A stretch of 7,868 nucleotides of DNA from JBELHJ01 sp042091495 (lineage in GTDB: Bacteria; Bacteroidota; Bacteroidia; Flavobacteriales; Flavobacteriaceae): contig JBELHJ010000081.1 of NCBI GenBank assembly GCA_042091495.1, positions 1 to 7,868 on the forward strand. The letters run 5' to 3'. The notes beneath the pieces were generated by a model. The model saw only the letters and a program-made list of their open reading frames with translations. It did not search any database and had not been told where the DNA came from. Below are positions 1 through 6,428 of the stretch, one piece after another (position 1 is the first letter of the stretch; every line of letters starts with the position of its first letter). The position numbers and the translations under genes were made by a program.

Positions 1-1
1 C

Positions 2-61
2 TATAATCAAAGCCCACGAACATTTGAACGAGGATTAAAAGCCAAAAAATCCAAGGAGTAA
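2..61 (+). CDS. C-terminal end of an unidentified protein (5' end outside window)
   Basis: The second forward frame is open from the window edge and reads 19 residues to a TAA at 59-61, ending in a basic tail (RGLKAKKSKE). A Lys-rich tail is common at the end of real bacterial proteins, and the terminator-like hairpin at 189-216 would suit a gene ending here. The third frame is also open, but only to a TAA at 36-38, so the choice of frame is a judgement. Nothing in the fragment identifies a family. It could equally be a chance open stretch. Confidence 0.35.
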   Translation, partial: YNQSPRTFERGLKAKKSKE

Positions 62-188
62 AACTCTAGGTTGTGCCCCCGTGGTTAACTGATAAGCGTT
101 TTATTTTTTGTGGGGAGTAGCGTAAAATATATGTTACCCATTACTTACATACATTGGCAAAAGATTTTTAGTCTAAGTTGCTAATAAC

Positions 189-216
189 AAGGGGGTAAGC
201 CAAAACTTACCCCTTT
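189..216 (+). terminator. Rho-independent-type hairpin
   Basis: GGGGTAAG (192-199) pairs perfectly with CTTACCCC (206-213) around a six-base CCAAAA loop. The stem extends outward by a G-T wobble (191/214) and two A-T pairs (189-190 with 215-216), giving 11 pairs. The 3' side runs into TTTATTATGTTT, which is T-rich but not a clean T-tract. The A-rich 5' side means it could also act in the other direction. It most likely ends the transcript of the gene finishing at 61 and insulates the channel gene. Confidence 0.65.
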
Positions 217-268
217 ATTATGTTTAGTGTTAAGGAATCTTTCTGAAATAGTCTTTTTTTACTCAAAA

Positions 269-299
269 TTGCTTTTTCTCTTCTTAATACATACTTTAG
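269..299 (+). promoter_or_regulatory. Candidate Bacteroidota-type promoter for the channel gene
   Basis: TTG at 269-271 and TACTTTAG at 292-299 are separated by 20 bases. They approximate the Bacteroidota primary sigma-factor elements (-33 TTTG/TTG and -7 TAnnTTTG) with one mismatch in the -7 element. Transcription would start near 306, leaving a leader of about a dozen bases before the TTG start at 319. It lies between the terminator at 189-216 and the gene, where a promoter is expected. In such AT-rich DNA near-matches occur by chance. Confidence 0.35.
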
Positions 300-318
300 T
301 TGACCAAATAACAAGCCA

Positions 319-1008
319 TTGAAATTAGTAGGAAACAAGATTTTCGAAAAGTCGATTTACGCTATTATCGTCGTGAACTTGGTAGCAATGGTTCTTGAGT
401 CAGAGCCAGGAAAGAGTGACGCCTACTACAATTTTTTTTACCAAATAGAGCTTGTATCTATTGTCATATTTACTGTTGAGTACATACTTAGAACCGTTGA
501 GGCAATTAAGACCAAAACCAAATATAACCTTACATTCTTTGGCATTATTGATTTACTGGCCATTATACCCTTCTATTACCTATCTACATTGACAATGGAC
601 GGTAGATTTTTAAGAATTCTACGCTTATTCAGAGTCTCAAGAATTATAAAGCTAGGCAGGTTCAATAAATCATTTGAGCTACTAGGAAAATGCATTCATA
701 ATGTAAGACGTGAACTGTATTTGACCTTTGTGATTGCTTTTATTGTATTGTTTTTTTCGGCCACTGGAATGTATTATTTGGAAAATCCAGGACAACCAGA
801 GAGTTTTTCTAGTATCAAAGATTCCTTTTGGTGGTCTGTAGCCTCTCTTACGGGGGTTGGGTTTGAAGAAATTTTTCCAAAAACACTTGGAGGAAAAATT
901 TTTGGAACCATAATATCTTTAGTTGGTGTGGGGGTTGTTGCTGTACCAACTGGACTTATTAGCGGTTCTTTTGTTGAAATTATAAATGATGAAAGCTTAG
1001 AGGGATGA
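319..1008 (+). CDS. Voltage-gated-type six-TM ion channel with atypical selectivity filter
   Basis: This 229-residue protein has the full plan of a bacterial voltage-gated cation channel in the inner membrane. S1 lies at about 10-27, S2 at 40-60, S3 at 70-90, S4 at 95-112, S5 at 132-154 and S6 at 193-218. S4 is a textbook voltage sensor: Arg 96, 99, 102, 105 and 108 then Lys 111, every third residue. The pore helix carries WW (171-172), but the filter reads TGVGFEEIFP (178-187), where potassium channels have TTVGYGD followed by a Pro. Tyr is replaced by Phe, the second filter Gly by Glu183 and the Asp by Glu184. Selectivity therefore cannot be assumed to be for potassium. The start is TTG: a stop lies in frame at 301, no ATG precedes S1, and the first internal Met (24) falls inside S1. 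The gene ends 42 bases before the methyltransferase. Family assignment is firm; ion and role are not. Confidence 0.88.
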   Translation: MKLVGNKIFEKSIYAIIVVNLVAMVLESEPGKSDAYYNFFYQIELVSIVIFTVEYILRTVEAIKTKTKYNLTFFGIIDLLAIIPFYYLSTLTMDGRFLRILRLFRVSRIIKLGRFNKSFELLGKCIHNVRRELYLTFVIAFIVLFFSATGMYYLENPGQPESFSSIKDSFWWSVASLTGVGFEEIFPKTLGGKIFGTIISLVGVGVVAVPTGLISGSFVEIINDESLEG

Positions 1009-1050
1009 ATAACCCCGCTTTAATATTAATCATCAACTAAACTAGCCAAA

Positions 1051-2034
1051 TTGAATAGAAAAATATTTAACAAGAATGAAAGCGTTTCTTATCAGGGAGA
1101 TTCATTAAAATTAGTTAAATCCAAATGGTTTAAAAAAAAATATGGTGGTAAGATTAACCTGATATTTACCTCACCCCCTTTTAATTTAATTCTTAAAAAA
1201 AAATATGGGAATGAGTATGGTGAGGAATATGTAAAATGGTTTTCTGAATTCTCAAAGCCTTTAACAGACCTTTTAACTGATGACGGAAGTATTGTTATAG
1301 AATTGGGGAATTCATGGGAAAAAGGAATTCCAGCTTTTTCGACAATTCCATTAGAGGCTTTATTAGAATTTAAAAGAAAATCAGGACTTTATTTATGCCA
1401 GGAATTTATTTGTCACAACCCCTCACGATTGCCATCACCAGCTGAATGGGTAACAGTAAACAGAATTAGAGTAAAAGATTCTTACACTAGACTTTGGTGG
1501 CTTTCAAAAACTCCTTTTCCAAAATCTGATAATAAAAACATACTTGTTCAGTACAGTAATAGTATGCGAATGAAAATGAAAAATAAAAATGTGAATCCAG
1601 GAATTAGACCCTCTGGGCATAAAATATCAGATAATTTTTTAAAAAATAATAATGGTAGTATTTCACCAAATTTTTTAACATTAAACAATCAAGAGTATTT
1701 ATTTGAGGGCTTGGAAAACTCATTATCCATATCTAATTCATTTAACCAAAAAACTTACAATCTTTTTTGCGAGCTTAATTCTTTACCAAAACATCCCGCA
1801 AGAATGCCAATAGCTCTCACAGAATATTTCATTAGGTTTCTAACAGACGAAAATGATTTGGTTTTTGACCCATTTGGAGGTAGTAATACAACAGGAATGG
1901 TTTCAGAAGTGCTTAATAGAAGATGGTTGTCGTGTGAAAAAAACTTAGAATACATTAAAGGCTCTTTAATAAGGTTTTACAATGAAAATAAATCAAACAA
2001 TATCATTAAGAGGCTGGCAAAAAAAGGCTTTTGA
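1051..2034 (+). CDS. Beta-class DNA methyltransferase (probably N4-cytosine)
   Basis: A 327-residue AdoMet-dependent DNA methylase. Catalytic motif IV is TSPPFN (40-45), followed by a conserved block with SPAEWVTVNRIRVKDS (129-144) and WWLSKTPFPKSDN (149-161) that is typical of solitary and R-M-linked site-specific methyltransferases. A variable Asn-rich stretch at about 162-240 is the likely target-recognition region. HPARMP (248-253) leads into the AdoMet-binding motif I, FDPFGGSNTTG (272-282), then RRWLSCE (290-296). Motif IV before the recognition region and motif I last is the beta order. SPPF rather than DPPY favours N4-cytosine, as in M.PvuII, but N6-adenine cannot be excluded. The start is TTG: a stop is in frame at 1027, there is no other Met before residue 172, and the first motifs follow directly. 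It overlaps the helicase gene by 53 bases. Likely role is protecting host sites from the nuclease encoded downstream. Confidence 0.9.
   Translation: MNRKIFNKNESVSYQGDSLKLVKSKWFKKKYGGKINLIFTSPPFNLILKKKYGNEYGEEYVKWFSEFSKPLTDLLTDDGSIVIELGNSWEKGIPAFSTIPLEALLEFKRKSGLYLCQEFICHNPSRLPSPAEWVTVNRIRVKDSYTRLWWLSKTPFPKSDNKNILVQYSNSMRMKMKNKNVNPGIRPSGHKISDNFLKNNNGSISPNFLTLNNQEYLFEGLENSLSISNSFNQKTYNLFCELNSLPKHPARMPIALTEYFIRFLTDENDLVFDPFGGSNTTGMVSEVLNRRWLSCEKNLEYIKGSLIRFYNENKSNNIIKRLAKKGF
1130..1208 (+). repeat. Direct repeat of 16 bases containing A9 runs inside the methyltransferase gene
   Basis: TTAAAAAAAAATATGG occurs at 1130-1145 and again at 1193-1208, 63 bases apart and in the same frame. Each copy encodes KKKYG, one just before and one just after catalytic motif IV. 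Each contains nine consecutive A. The copies may be chance in Lys-rich, AT-rich coding DNA. They are also places where polymerase slippage or a 63-base in-frame deletion would remove the catalytic motif. Confidence 0.7.
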
Positions 2035-3172
2035 ACATTGGCTTAAAAATAGCCTAAGCGGAGTTTTTTCAGTCGTCACTGGAGGGGGCAAAACAATATT
2101 TGGTCTTTATTGTGTTTCCTATATGTTTGAGCAGGATATAATTGATTCCGTTATTATCGTAGTTCCAACAAAAACTTTACAAGACCAATGGTATTCAAAC
2201 ATAATACAAAACTCTAATTGTAATTCGAAAGACATCAGTCTTGACAGAAAAAAAATCAAGTCAATAAATATTATAACAAATCTTTCAGCTCAAAAATTAG
2301 ATTTTAATCTTATTAGTAAAAGGTGCGCTATTGTTCTTGACGAATGTCACAGATATGGTACATCTTCAAATGAATTTTTTTTAAAGCATAAATTTTTATC
2401 GAAGATTGGCTTAACTGCTACTCTTGAAAGAAAATATGACGATGGAATTGAAAAATATATTACGCCTAATGTAGGAAAGGTTATTTATGATTACTCTGTA
2501 AAAAATGCAATAGAGGATGGAGTTGTTGAACCATATAAGATGGTTTATTTAAGAACACATTTTACTGAGGAAGAAAAGTTTGAATACAAAGAAATTTCTA
2601 ATAAAATATCAAGATTATATGCCCGTCTACAAACTGTAAAAGATGGTGCGTCTGTGGATAAGCTAAAGTCATCAATCGAAATTTTGAGTTTTAAAAGAAG
2701 TAGACTTGTAAACGAATCAACACAAAGACTTTATGTTGCTACAAAATTAATCCTTAATAACATCTGTAGGAAAAAAATTGTTTTTTGTGAGAGTATAAAA
2801 CAAGCCGAAGAAATAAAGACTGAATGTAAAAACAACAATCTAGACACCTTAATTTATCATTCAAGGATGAGACAGTCTGATAGGATTTCAGTCTTAAATG
2901 ATTTTCAGTCAAATTATTTTCATACTTTAATAGGATGTAAAGCTCTTGATGAAGGATTCGATGTTCCAGATATAGATTTTGGCATTATTGTATCACAAAC
3001 AAAAACGAGCAGACAAAGAATTCAAAGATTGGGAAGAACTATAAGGAAAAGTAAAGGAAAAATTAAACCAATAATCTACACATTATATACCACTGAAGAA
3101 GAGTACAGTAGTTTATATGAGGAACAATTCAATAATCCAGAAATTGAAGTTGAATGGAAAGAGGTAATCTAA
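1982..3172 (+). CDS. Superfamily 2 DEAD/DEAH-type helicase
   Basis: A 396-residue cytoplasmic SF2 helicase or translocase with two RecA-like lobes. Visible motifs in order: a Q-like LRGWQKKA (9-16), Walker A TGGGKT (33-38), Ia VPTKTLQDQW (61-70), Walker B DECH (120-123), III TAT (145-147), V KALDEGFDVPD (320-330) and VI QRIQRLGRTIR (345-355) with the arginine finger region. The inter-lobe segment at about 190-245 is charged and helical. The protein is little more than the motor: no fused nuclease, HNH or long C-terminal domain, unlike type I HsdR or type III Res. It resembles the XPB/UvrB-like restriction helicases found in defence loci. The ATG at 1982 is required because the Q-like motif begins at residue 9 and the next Met is 48. 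The gene therefore truly overlaps the methyltransferase by 53 bases, and overlaps the nuclease gene by 19. It probably moves along or remodels DNA for the neighbouring nuclease. Confidence 0.92.
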   Translation: MKINQTISLRGWQKKAFEHWLKNSLSGVFSVVTGGGKTIFGLYCVSYMFEQDIIDSVIIVVPTKTLQDQWYSNIIQNSNCNSKDISLDRKKIKSINIITNLSAQKLDFNLISKRCAIVLDECHRYGTSSNEFFLKHKFLSKIGLTATLERKYDDGIEKYITPNVGKVIYDYSVKNAIEDGVVEPYKMVYLRTHFTEEEKFEYKEISNKISRLYARLQTVKDGASVDKLKSSIEILSFKRSRLVNESTQRLYVATKLILNNICRKKIVFCESIKQAEEIKTECKNNNLDTLIYHSRMRQSDRISVLNDFQSNYFHTLIGCKALDEGFDVPDIDFGIIVSQTKTSRQRIQRLGRTIRKSKGKIKPIIYTLYTTEEEYSSLYEEQFNNPEIEVEWKEVI

Positions 3173-3924
3173 ATTGGACTTCATTTGATTTCTCAAATGA
3201 AACTGAGTTTGAGGAAATGATACTGAGGAAAAGTATACTCAAAGACTATACTGTATATGATTCAAAAAAGACTTTGAATATTTTTAGAAATTACAATAGA
3301 TATGCCGATATTCTATTAGTACAAAAGGATTATATGTATTGGTGTATTGGAGAAGTCGAAATATCAAAGCATTCATTTAAAAGTCATGTTTTTCCACAGC
3401 TTGTTGAAATATACAGTTTAATGAATATGAATATTGATTTAATAAGACAAAATGTTTTATCCTTAGAAGCCATCAGTTTAAATAAAGAAATAATAGACTT
3501 GGTTAATTTTAATAAGCCCTATTTATCATTAGTTATTGATAAAATACCATCACACTACAGAAATATTATTCCACTATTAAACTCATTTTGTAACATAAAC
3601 TTGGTAGAAAGAATGAAAGATGAAAATGAAAATTATAGTTACAGAACTGAAAGTTATTATTTGCAAAAAATAAATAATTTTACTTCCGATTGTTATATCA
3701 ATAATGTGGTTTTAATTATTGACAACCCTAATTTATTAGGAATGAACAAAACTAATTTCAACTACTTAGAATATAAGGGCGAAAAAATCCTTATGCAGCA
3801 ACATTTCAATTTAGTCGATGGGCAGAATCGACTATATTGGATACTTGACAAAAAAATAAATGACGGAAAATATTATATTACAAATTCAAACAACAAATTA
3901 ACTCTAAATAAAAATGGTTACTAA
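3154..3924 (+). CDS. Putative PD-(D/E)xK-like nuclease, ExE variant
   Basis: A 256-residue protein without a named family that I can assign. The first half has the order of a restriction-endonuclease fold. An acidic helix (NETEFEEMIL, 15-24) precedes a strand with Asp52 (YADILLV, 50-56), then a hairpin into IGEVEISKHSF (65-75) with Glu67 and Glu69. This is followed by a helix with HVFPQLVEIYS (78-88). The spacing fits D-x(14)-ExE, where Lys of the usual (D/E)xK is replaced by Glu69. His73, His78 and Gln82 look like conserved family residues. The second half (about 170-256) appears beta-rich and may be a separate DNA- or partner-binding domain. The ATG at 3154 lies inside the helicase end (19-base overlap); the stop overlaps the ATPase start by 11 bases. 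Such tight coupling implies one complex. The nuclease role is inferred from residue pattern and company; a non-catalytic scaffold is possible. Confidence 0.65.
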   Translation: MERGNLNWTSFDFSNETEFEEMILRKSILKDYTVYDSKKTLNIFRNYNRYADILLVQKDYMYWCIGEVEISKHSFKSHVFPQLVEIYSLMNMNIDLIRQNVLSLEAISLNKEIIDLVNFNKPYLSLVIDKIPSHYRNIIPLLNSFCNINLVERMKDENENYSYRTESYYLQKINNFTSDCYINNVVLIIDNPNLLGMNKTNFNYLEYKGEKILMQQHFNLVDGQNRLYWILDKKINDGKYYITNSNNKLTLNKNGY

Positions 3925-5431
3925 TATTAACAAATTAACTGTTGGCAGTTTAACTCTTCATAGATATGCTGACTTAGACTACGATGAGTGGTATGCAATA
4001 TCTGAATTTGTAGACAACTCACTTCACAGCTATTTAAATCATAAAAGGGAGCTCAATAAATTAGGAATCAATAAGTGTGAAGTTCGGCTTTCAATAGTAA
4101 CCGGAGACAATGGAGAGGAGATTAATGTGCACGATAATGCTGGTGGTATCCATTCGACAGATTTTGAAAGGTTATTGTCACTAGGAATTCCAAAAGAAAA
4201 GTGTGAGACCCAGCTTAGTGAGTTTGGTATGGGAATGAAAACAGCTTCTATCTGGTTTGGAAAAAAAGTTGAAATAGAAACCAAACATTTCCTTGAAGAT
4301 AAAGCATATAGTATTACAATAGATATTGACAAATTAGGCTCCGATGATGAAGTAAAAATTTCTGAGGTGGTTCAAAGCTCAAATATTAAGGGATATACAA
4401 AAATTAAGATATCAAAACTTAACAGAAGGCTTTCTAGAAAGAAAAATAAGATAAAAGATTCTTTGGCTAGTATTTACAGGAAATTTATTGAAAACAATGA
4501 CCTGGAAATAAATTTTGAAGACAAAACTCTGTCACCCTTTCCTATTAAACTTCTCCCATCCAGTGATAAATCTTTGACTAGAAAAGATTTTGAGATTTCG
4601 CTTTCAAATGGAAAAAAATGTAAAGGTTGGTTGGGAATAATGGCTAAAGGTGAAACAAGATATTCTGGATTTTCTGTATATAGACATAATAGACTTATTC
4701 AAGGATATCCACATAATTCTTGGAAGCCTTCGGAAGTTTTTGGACGAGAAGGAGGAACAAATGACTTAAAGAATCAACGCCTTATCGGAGAATTAGACAT
4801 GACTGCTTTTAATGTAGCTCATACAAAAAACAAGATTAATTTTTTGGATGATGAGGAGTCTGAGTTTAGAAAACAACTAGGAGAATTTTGCTCTTTAATT
4901 GCTAAGGAGGCTAACACAACTAATAAGTCAAAGTCAGTTAAGGAACATGAGGAGAAACCAAACGTTCAACTTGCTAAAGAAAAAGTAAAAGAATTTTTTG
5001 ACAAACCAGTGAACACAGACGTGAAATCAATAGATTTCATTTCACCAACTGTCAAATCTAAAACACCAATAAAAGTTAGGGAGATATATGAGCAAGAAGA
5101 GCCTCACATGGACTTTTCACATATGAAAAACGTTGAAGGTATAGAAAAATCTATTTTAGTTTATCATTTTATGGATAATAACTTACCATATATGATAATG
5201 GATGAAGTAGATGAAAATTTAGTCATTTGTATTAACGTTAGACACCCTTATTACGAGAATATAGCATCAAATGGAACTTCTGAAAAGGAAATGGAATTTA
5301 AGGTAAATTGTGTTTTTGACGCCCTTTCAGAATTACACAATAAAAACAAGTACGGGAAGTATTCCCCTGAGGATATTAGACTAACCAAAGATTTATTTTT
5401 GAAAAGGTGGATTCAATCTTTTATGGACTAA
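3914..5431 (+). CDS. GHKL (Bergerat-fold) ATPase with S5-like domain, MORC/MutL-like
   Basis: A 505-residue ATP-driven clamp-type protein. The nucleotide site is complete: N-box EFVDNS (31-36) with Glu31 as general base and Asn35 for magnesium, G1 DNAGGI (74-79), and G2 EFGMGMKTA (103-111). Residues about 225-310 fit an S5-fold transducer domain: GFSVYRHNRLI (252-262), a conserved Trp270, QRLIGELDM (288-296) and HTKNKINF (303-310), where Lys305 is placed like the S5 lysine that contacts the gamma phosphate. A charged linker follows (about 330-400). The C-terminal domain (about 410-505) contains LVICINVRHPYYENI (436-450), resembling a module seen in bacterial ATPases of this type. There is no histidine-kinase dimerisation domain and no toprim domain. 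The first in-frame ATG is used; the next Met is 106. By family knowledge, ATP binding would close the N-terminal dimer on DNA, and hydrolysis would gate nuclease or helicase action. Confidence 0.88.
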   Translation: MVTNINKLTVGSLTLHRYADLDYDEWYAISEFVDNSLHSYLNHKRELNKLGINKCEVRLSIVTGDNGEEINVHDNAGGIHSTDFERLLSLGIPKEKCETQLSEFGMGMKTASIWFGKKVEIETKHFLEDKAYSITIDIDKLGSDDEVKISEVVQSSNIKGYTKIKISKLNRRLSRKKNKIKDSLASIYRKFIENNDLEINFEDKTLSPFPIKLLPSSDKSLTRKDFEISLSNGKKCKGWLGIMAKGETRYSGFSVYRHNRLIQGYPHNSWKPSEVFGREGGTNDLKNQRLIGELDMTAFNVAHTKNKINFLDDEESEFRKQLGEFCSLIAKEANTTNKSKSVKEHEEKPNVQLAKEKVKEFFDKPVNTDVKSIDFISPTVKSKTPIKVREIYEQEEPHMDFSHMKNVEGIEKSILVYHFMDNNLPYMIMDEVDENLVICINVRHPYYENIASNGTSEKEMEFKVNCVFDALSELHNKNKYGKYSPEDIRLTKDLFLKRWIQSFMD

Positions 5432-6376
5432 TTAAAACGCATTGTTTATTACTTCTCTTACATTAGGTTTTAATTCAAGAAAATGCTTTAATTGATAGTT
5501 ACCATCATTTCTGCTTGCCAGATAATAACATATGCCATCTGTAATAACATCTTTAAATCTATCTATATTATTTGTGTCATATAATGATTTAGAAACAATT
5601 AATTTAAAGCTATCCATTTCATTTTCTTCAAAACCAATTTCGAATTCGTAACCTGAATTCAATTTAGAGTTTACAATAATGATATAAATACGGACGCTAT
5701 CACCAACCTTTATAGTTTTAATCAATTTACTATCACCCTCTTCAAGTTCAAACTCATTAATTATTTCTTTATTTAGTTGATTAGATAAGCTGATTATCTT
5801 TTCAATAGATACATTTTTCTTGTATTCTTTATTGAGGATTGACTTTATTTCATCATTAGATTTATTTTCAGAAACAATGTAGTGCTTAACAACTTTTTCT
5901 AAATCAAAACCATCGGTATATTTTTTTGAAACTTTTTGCTCTATTAAAAATTGTTGAGTCTTGTCAATTAAATTTTCTTTACAAAACTCATTAAGTTTTT
6001 TCCTTTCATCACTTGAAATTATATAATCTTCCCATGCTTTCTCGCATAATTCATGGTATTCCTCTAATATATTATTCCTTTGATTTTCATTGAAACCTAT
6101 AGATTTTGATAGCTTCTGTGAGGTTAAGAAACGTGAAATGCCAACATTGTCCTTTAGAAAATTATTTAGACTGTCATCTTTTAACTCATTCATAACCCTC
6201 GAGTAACTAAGAGAGTAATTTAATATGCCAGTTATAATTTTTATTTCTAATTCATCTAAACTTTTCTTTAAAGAAATTATCTCCTTTTTATGTTTTATTC
6301 TATCATCTGCATTGTATTCGCTGAAAAAACGGGTGTGTTTTTTCTTTAATGCTTTATAAGTATCTGTAATTTTCAT
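5432..6376 (-). CDS. Uncharacterised protein convergent with the ATPase gene
   Basis: A 314-residue protein that I do not recognise. No signal peptide or membrane segment is visible, so it is probably cytoplasmic. The first two thirds are charged and helical, with a coiled-coil-like Lys/Glu-rich stretch near the N-terminus (about 25-50). A segment at about 110-135 reads EKAWEDYIISSDERKKLNEF, which recalls the helix-turn pattern (D-x-x-I-S-x-x-E-R) of TerB-like helical domains, a weak resemblance only. The last third (about 215-300) alternates short hydrophobic strands and looks beta-rich. The ATG at 6376 is preferred over an adjoining in-frame TTG at 6379. Its stop codon directly abuts the ATPase stop with no spacer. 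A perfect -7 element lies 18 bases upstream, so it has its own promoter and is not in the operon. It might be a regulator or accessory part of the same island, but that is only positional inference. Confidence 0.8.
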   Translation of the reverse strand: MKITDTYKALKKKHTRFFSEYNADDRIKHKKEIISLKKSLDELEIKIITGILNYSLSYSRVMNELKDDSLNNFLKDNVGISRFLTSQKLSKSIGFNENQRNNILEEYHELCEKAWEDYIISSDERKKLNEFCKENLIDKTQQFLIEQKVSKKYTDGFDLEKVVKHYIVSENKSNDEIKSILNKEYKKNVSIEKIISLSNQLNKEIINEFELEEGDSKLIKTIKVGDSVRIYIIIVNSKLNSGYEFEIGFEENEMDSFKLIVSKSLYDTNNIDRFKDVITDGICYYLASRNDGNYQLKHFLELKPNVREVINNAF

Positions 6377-6386
6377 CAAAACTATA

Positions 6387-6415
6387 TTGTAGTCAAATAT
6401 AATTAAGTAGATTTA
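6387..6415 (+). promoter_or_regulatory. Weak candidate promoter for the metallopeptidase gene
   Basis: TTG at 6387-6389 and TAGATTTA at 6408-6415 are 18 bases apart and approximate the Bacteroidota -33/-7 pair with one mismatch at the last base. The start codon follows at 6429. It would interleave with the divergent promoter element at 6394-6401, so the two genes share a 52-base intergenic space and might compete for polymerase. A chance match in AT-rich DNA is quite possible. Confidence 0.28.
6394..6401 (-). promoter_or_regulatory. Bacteroidota -7 promoter element for the minus-strand gene
   Basis: The minus strand reads TATATTTG here, an exact match to the Bacteroidota -7 consensus TAnnTTTG. 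It ends 18 bases before the ATG at 6376, so the transcript would have a leader of roughly ten bases. No clean TTTG -33 box is seen 18-22 bases further upstream, only A/T-rich sequence. The position and exact match make this the best promoter call in the window. Confidence 0.5.
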
Positions 6416-6428
6416 TTAAGTTTAAGAA

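Larger units (their letters stand above)
62..318. other. Intergenic region of 257 bases
   Basis: No convincing coding frame, tRNA or other RNA gene is visible here. The stretch holds a C-run followed about 30 bases later by a G-run (77-80 and 112-115), too far apart and with too little flanking pairing to call a structure. It also holds a strong hairpin at 189-216 and a promoter candidate at 269-299. It separates the upstream gene from the channel gene and probably carries the end of one transcription unit and the start of the next. Confidence 0.6.

Noticed and set aside
62..120. Possible tRNA, tmRNA end or attachment site around the CCCCC and GGGG runs
   Set aside because: No T-loop, CCA end, cloverleaf pairing or direct repeat elsewhere in the window supports any of these.
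1755..1955. Minus-strand open frame of 66 codons
   Set aside because: It lies entirely inside the methyltransferase gene, antisense to the motif X and motif I region, with no family signal or promoter of its own.
4039..4332. Minus-strand open frame of 97 codons
   Set aside because: It is antisense to the ATP-binding motifs of the GHKL gene; its Ser/Leu/Pro-rich product is what the complement of that coding sequence gives.
5430..5475. Inverted repeat AATTAAAAC/GTTTTAATT at the convergent gene junction, considered as a bidirectional terminator
   Set aside because: Only nine mostly A-T pairs with a 28-base loop; too unstable to call a terminator in DNA this AT-rich.
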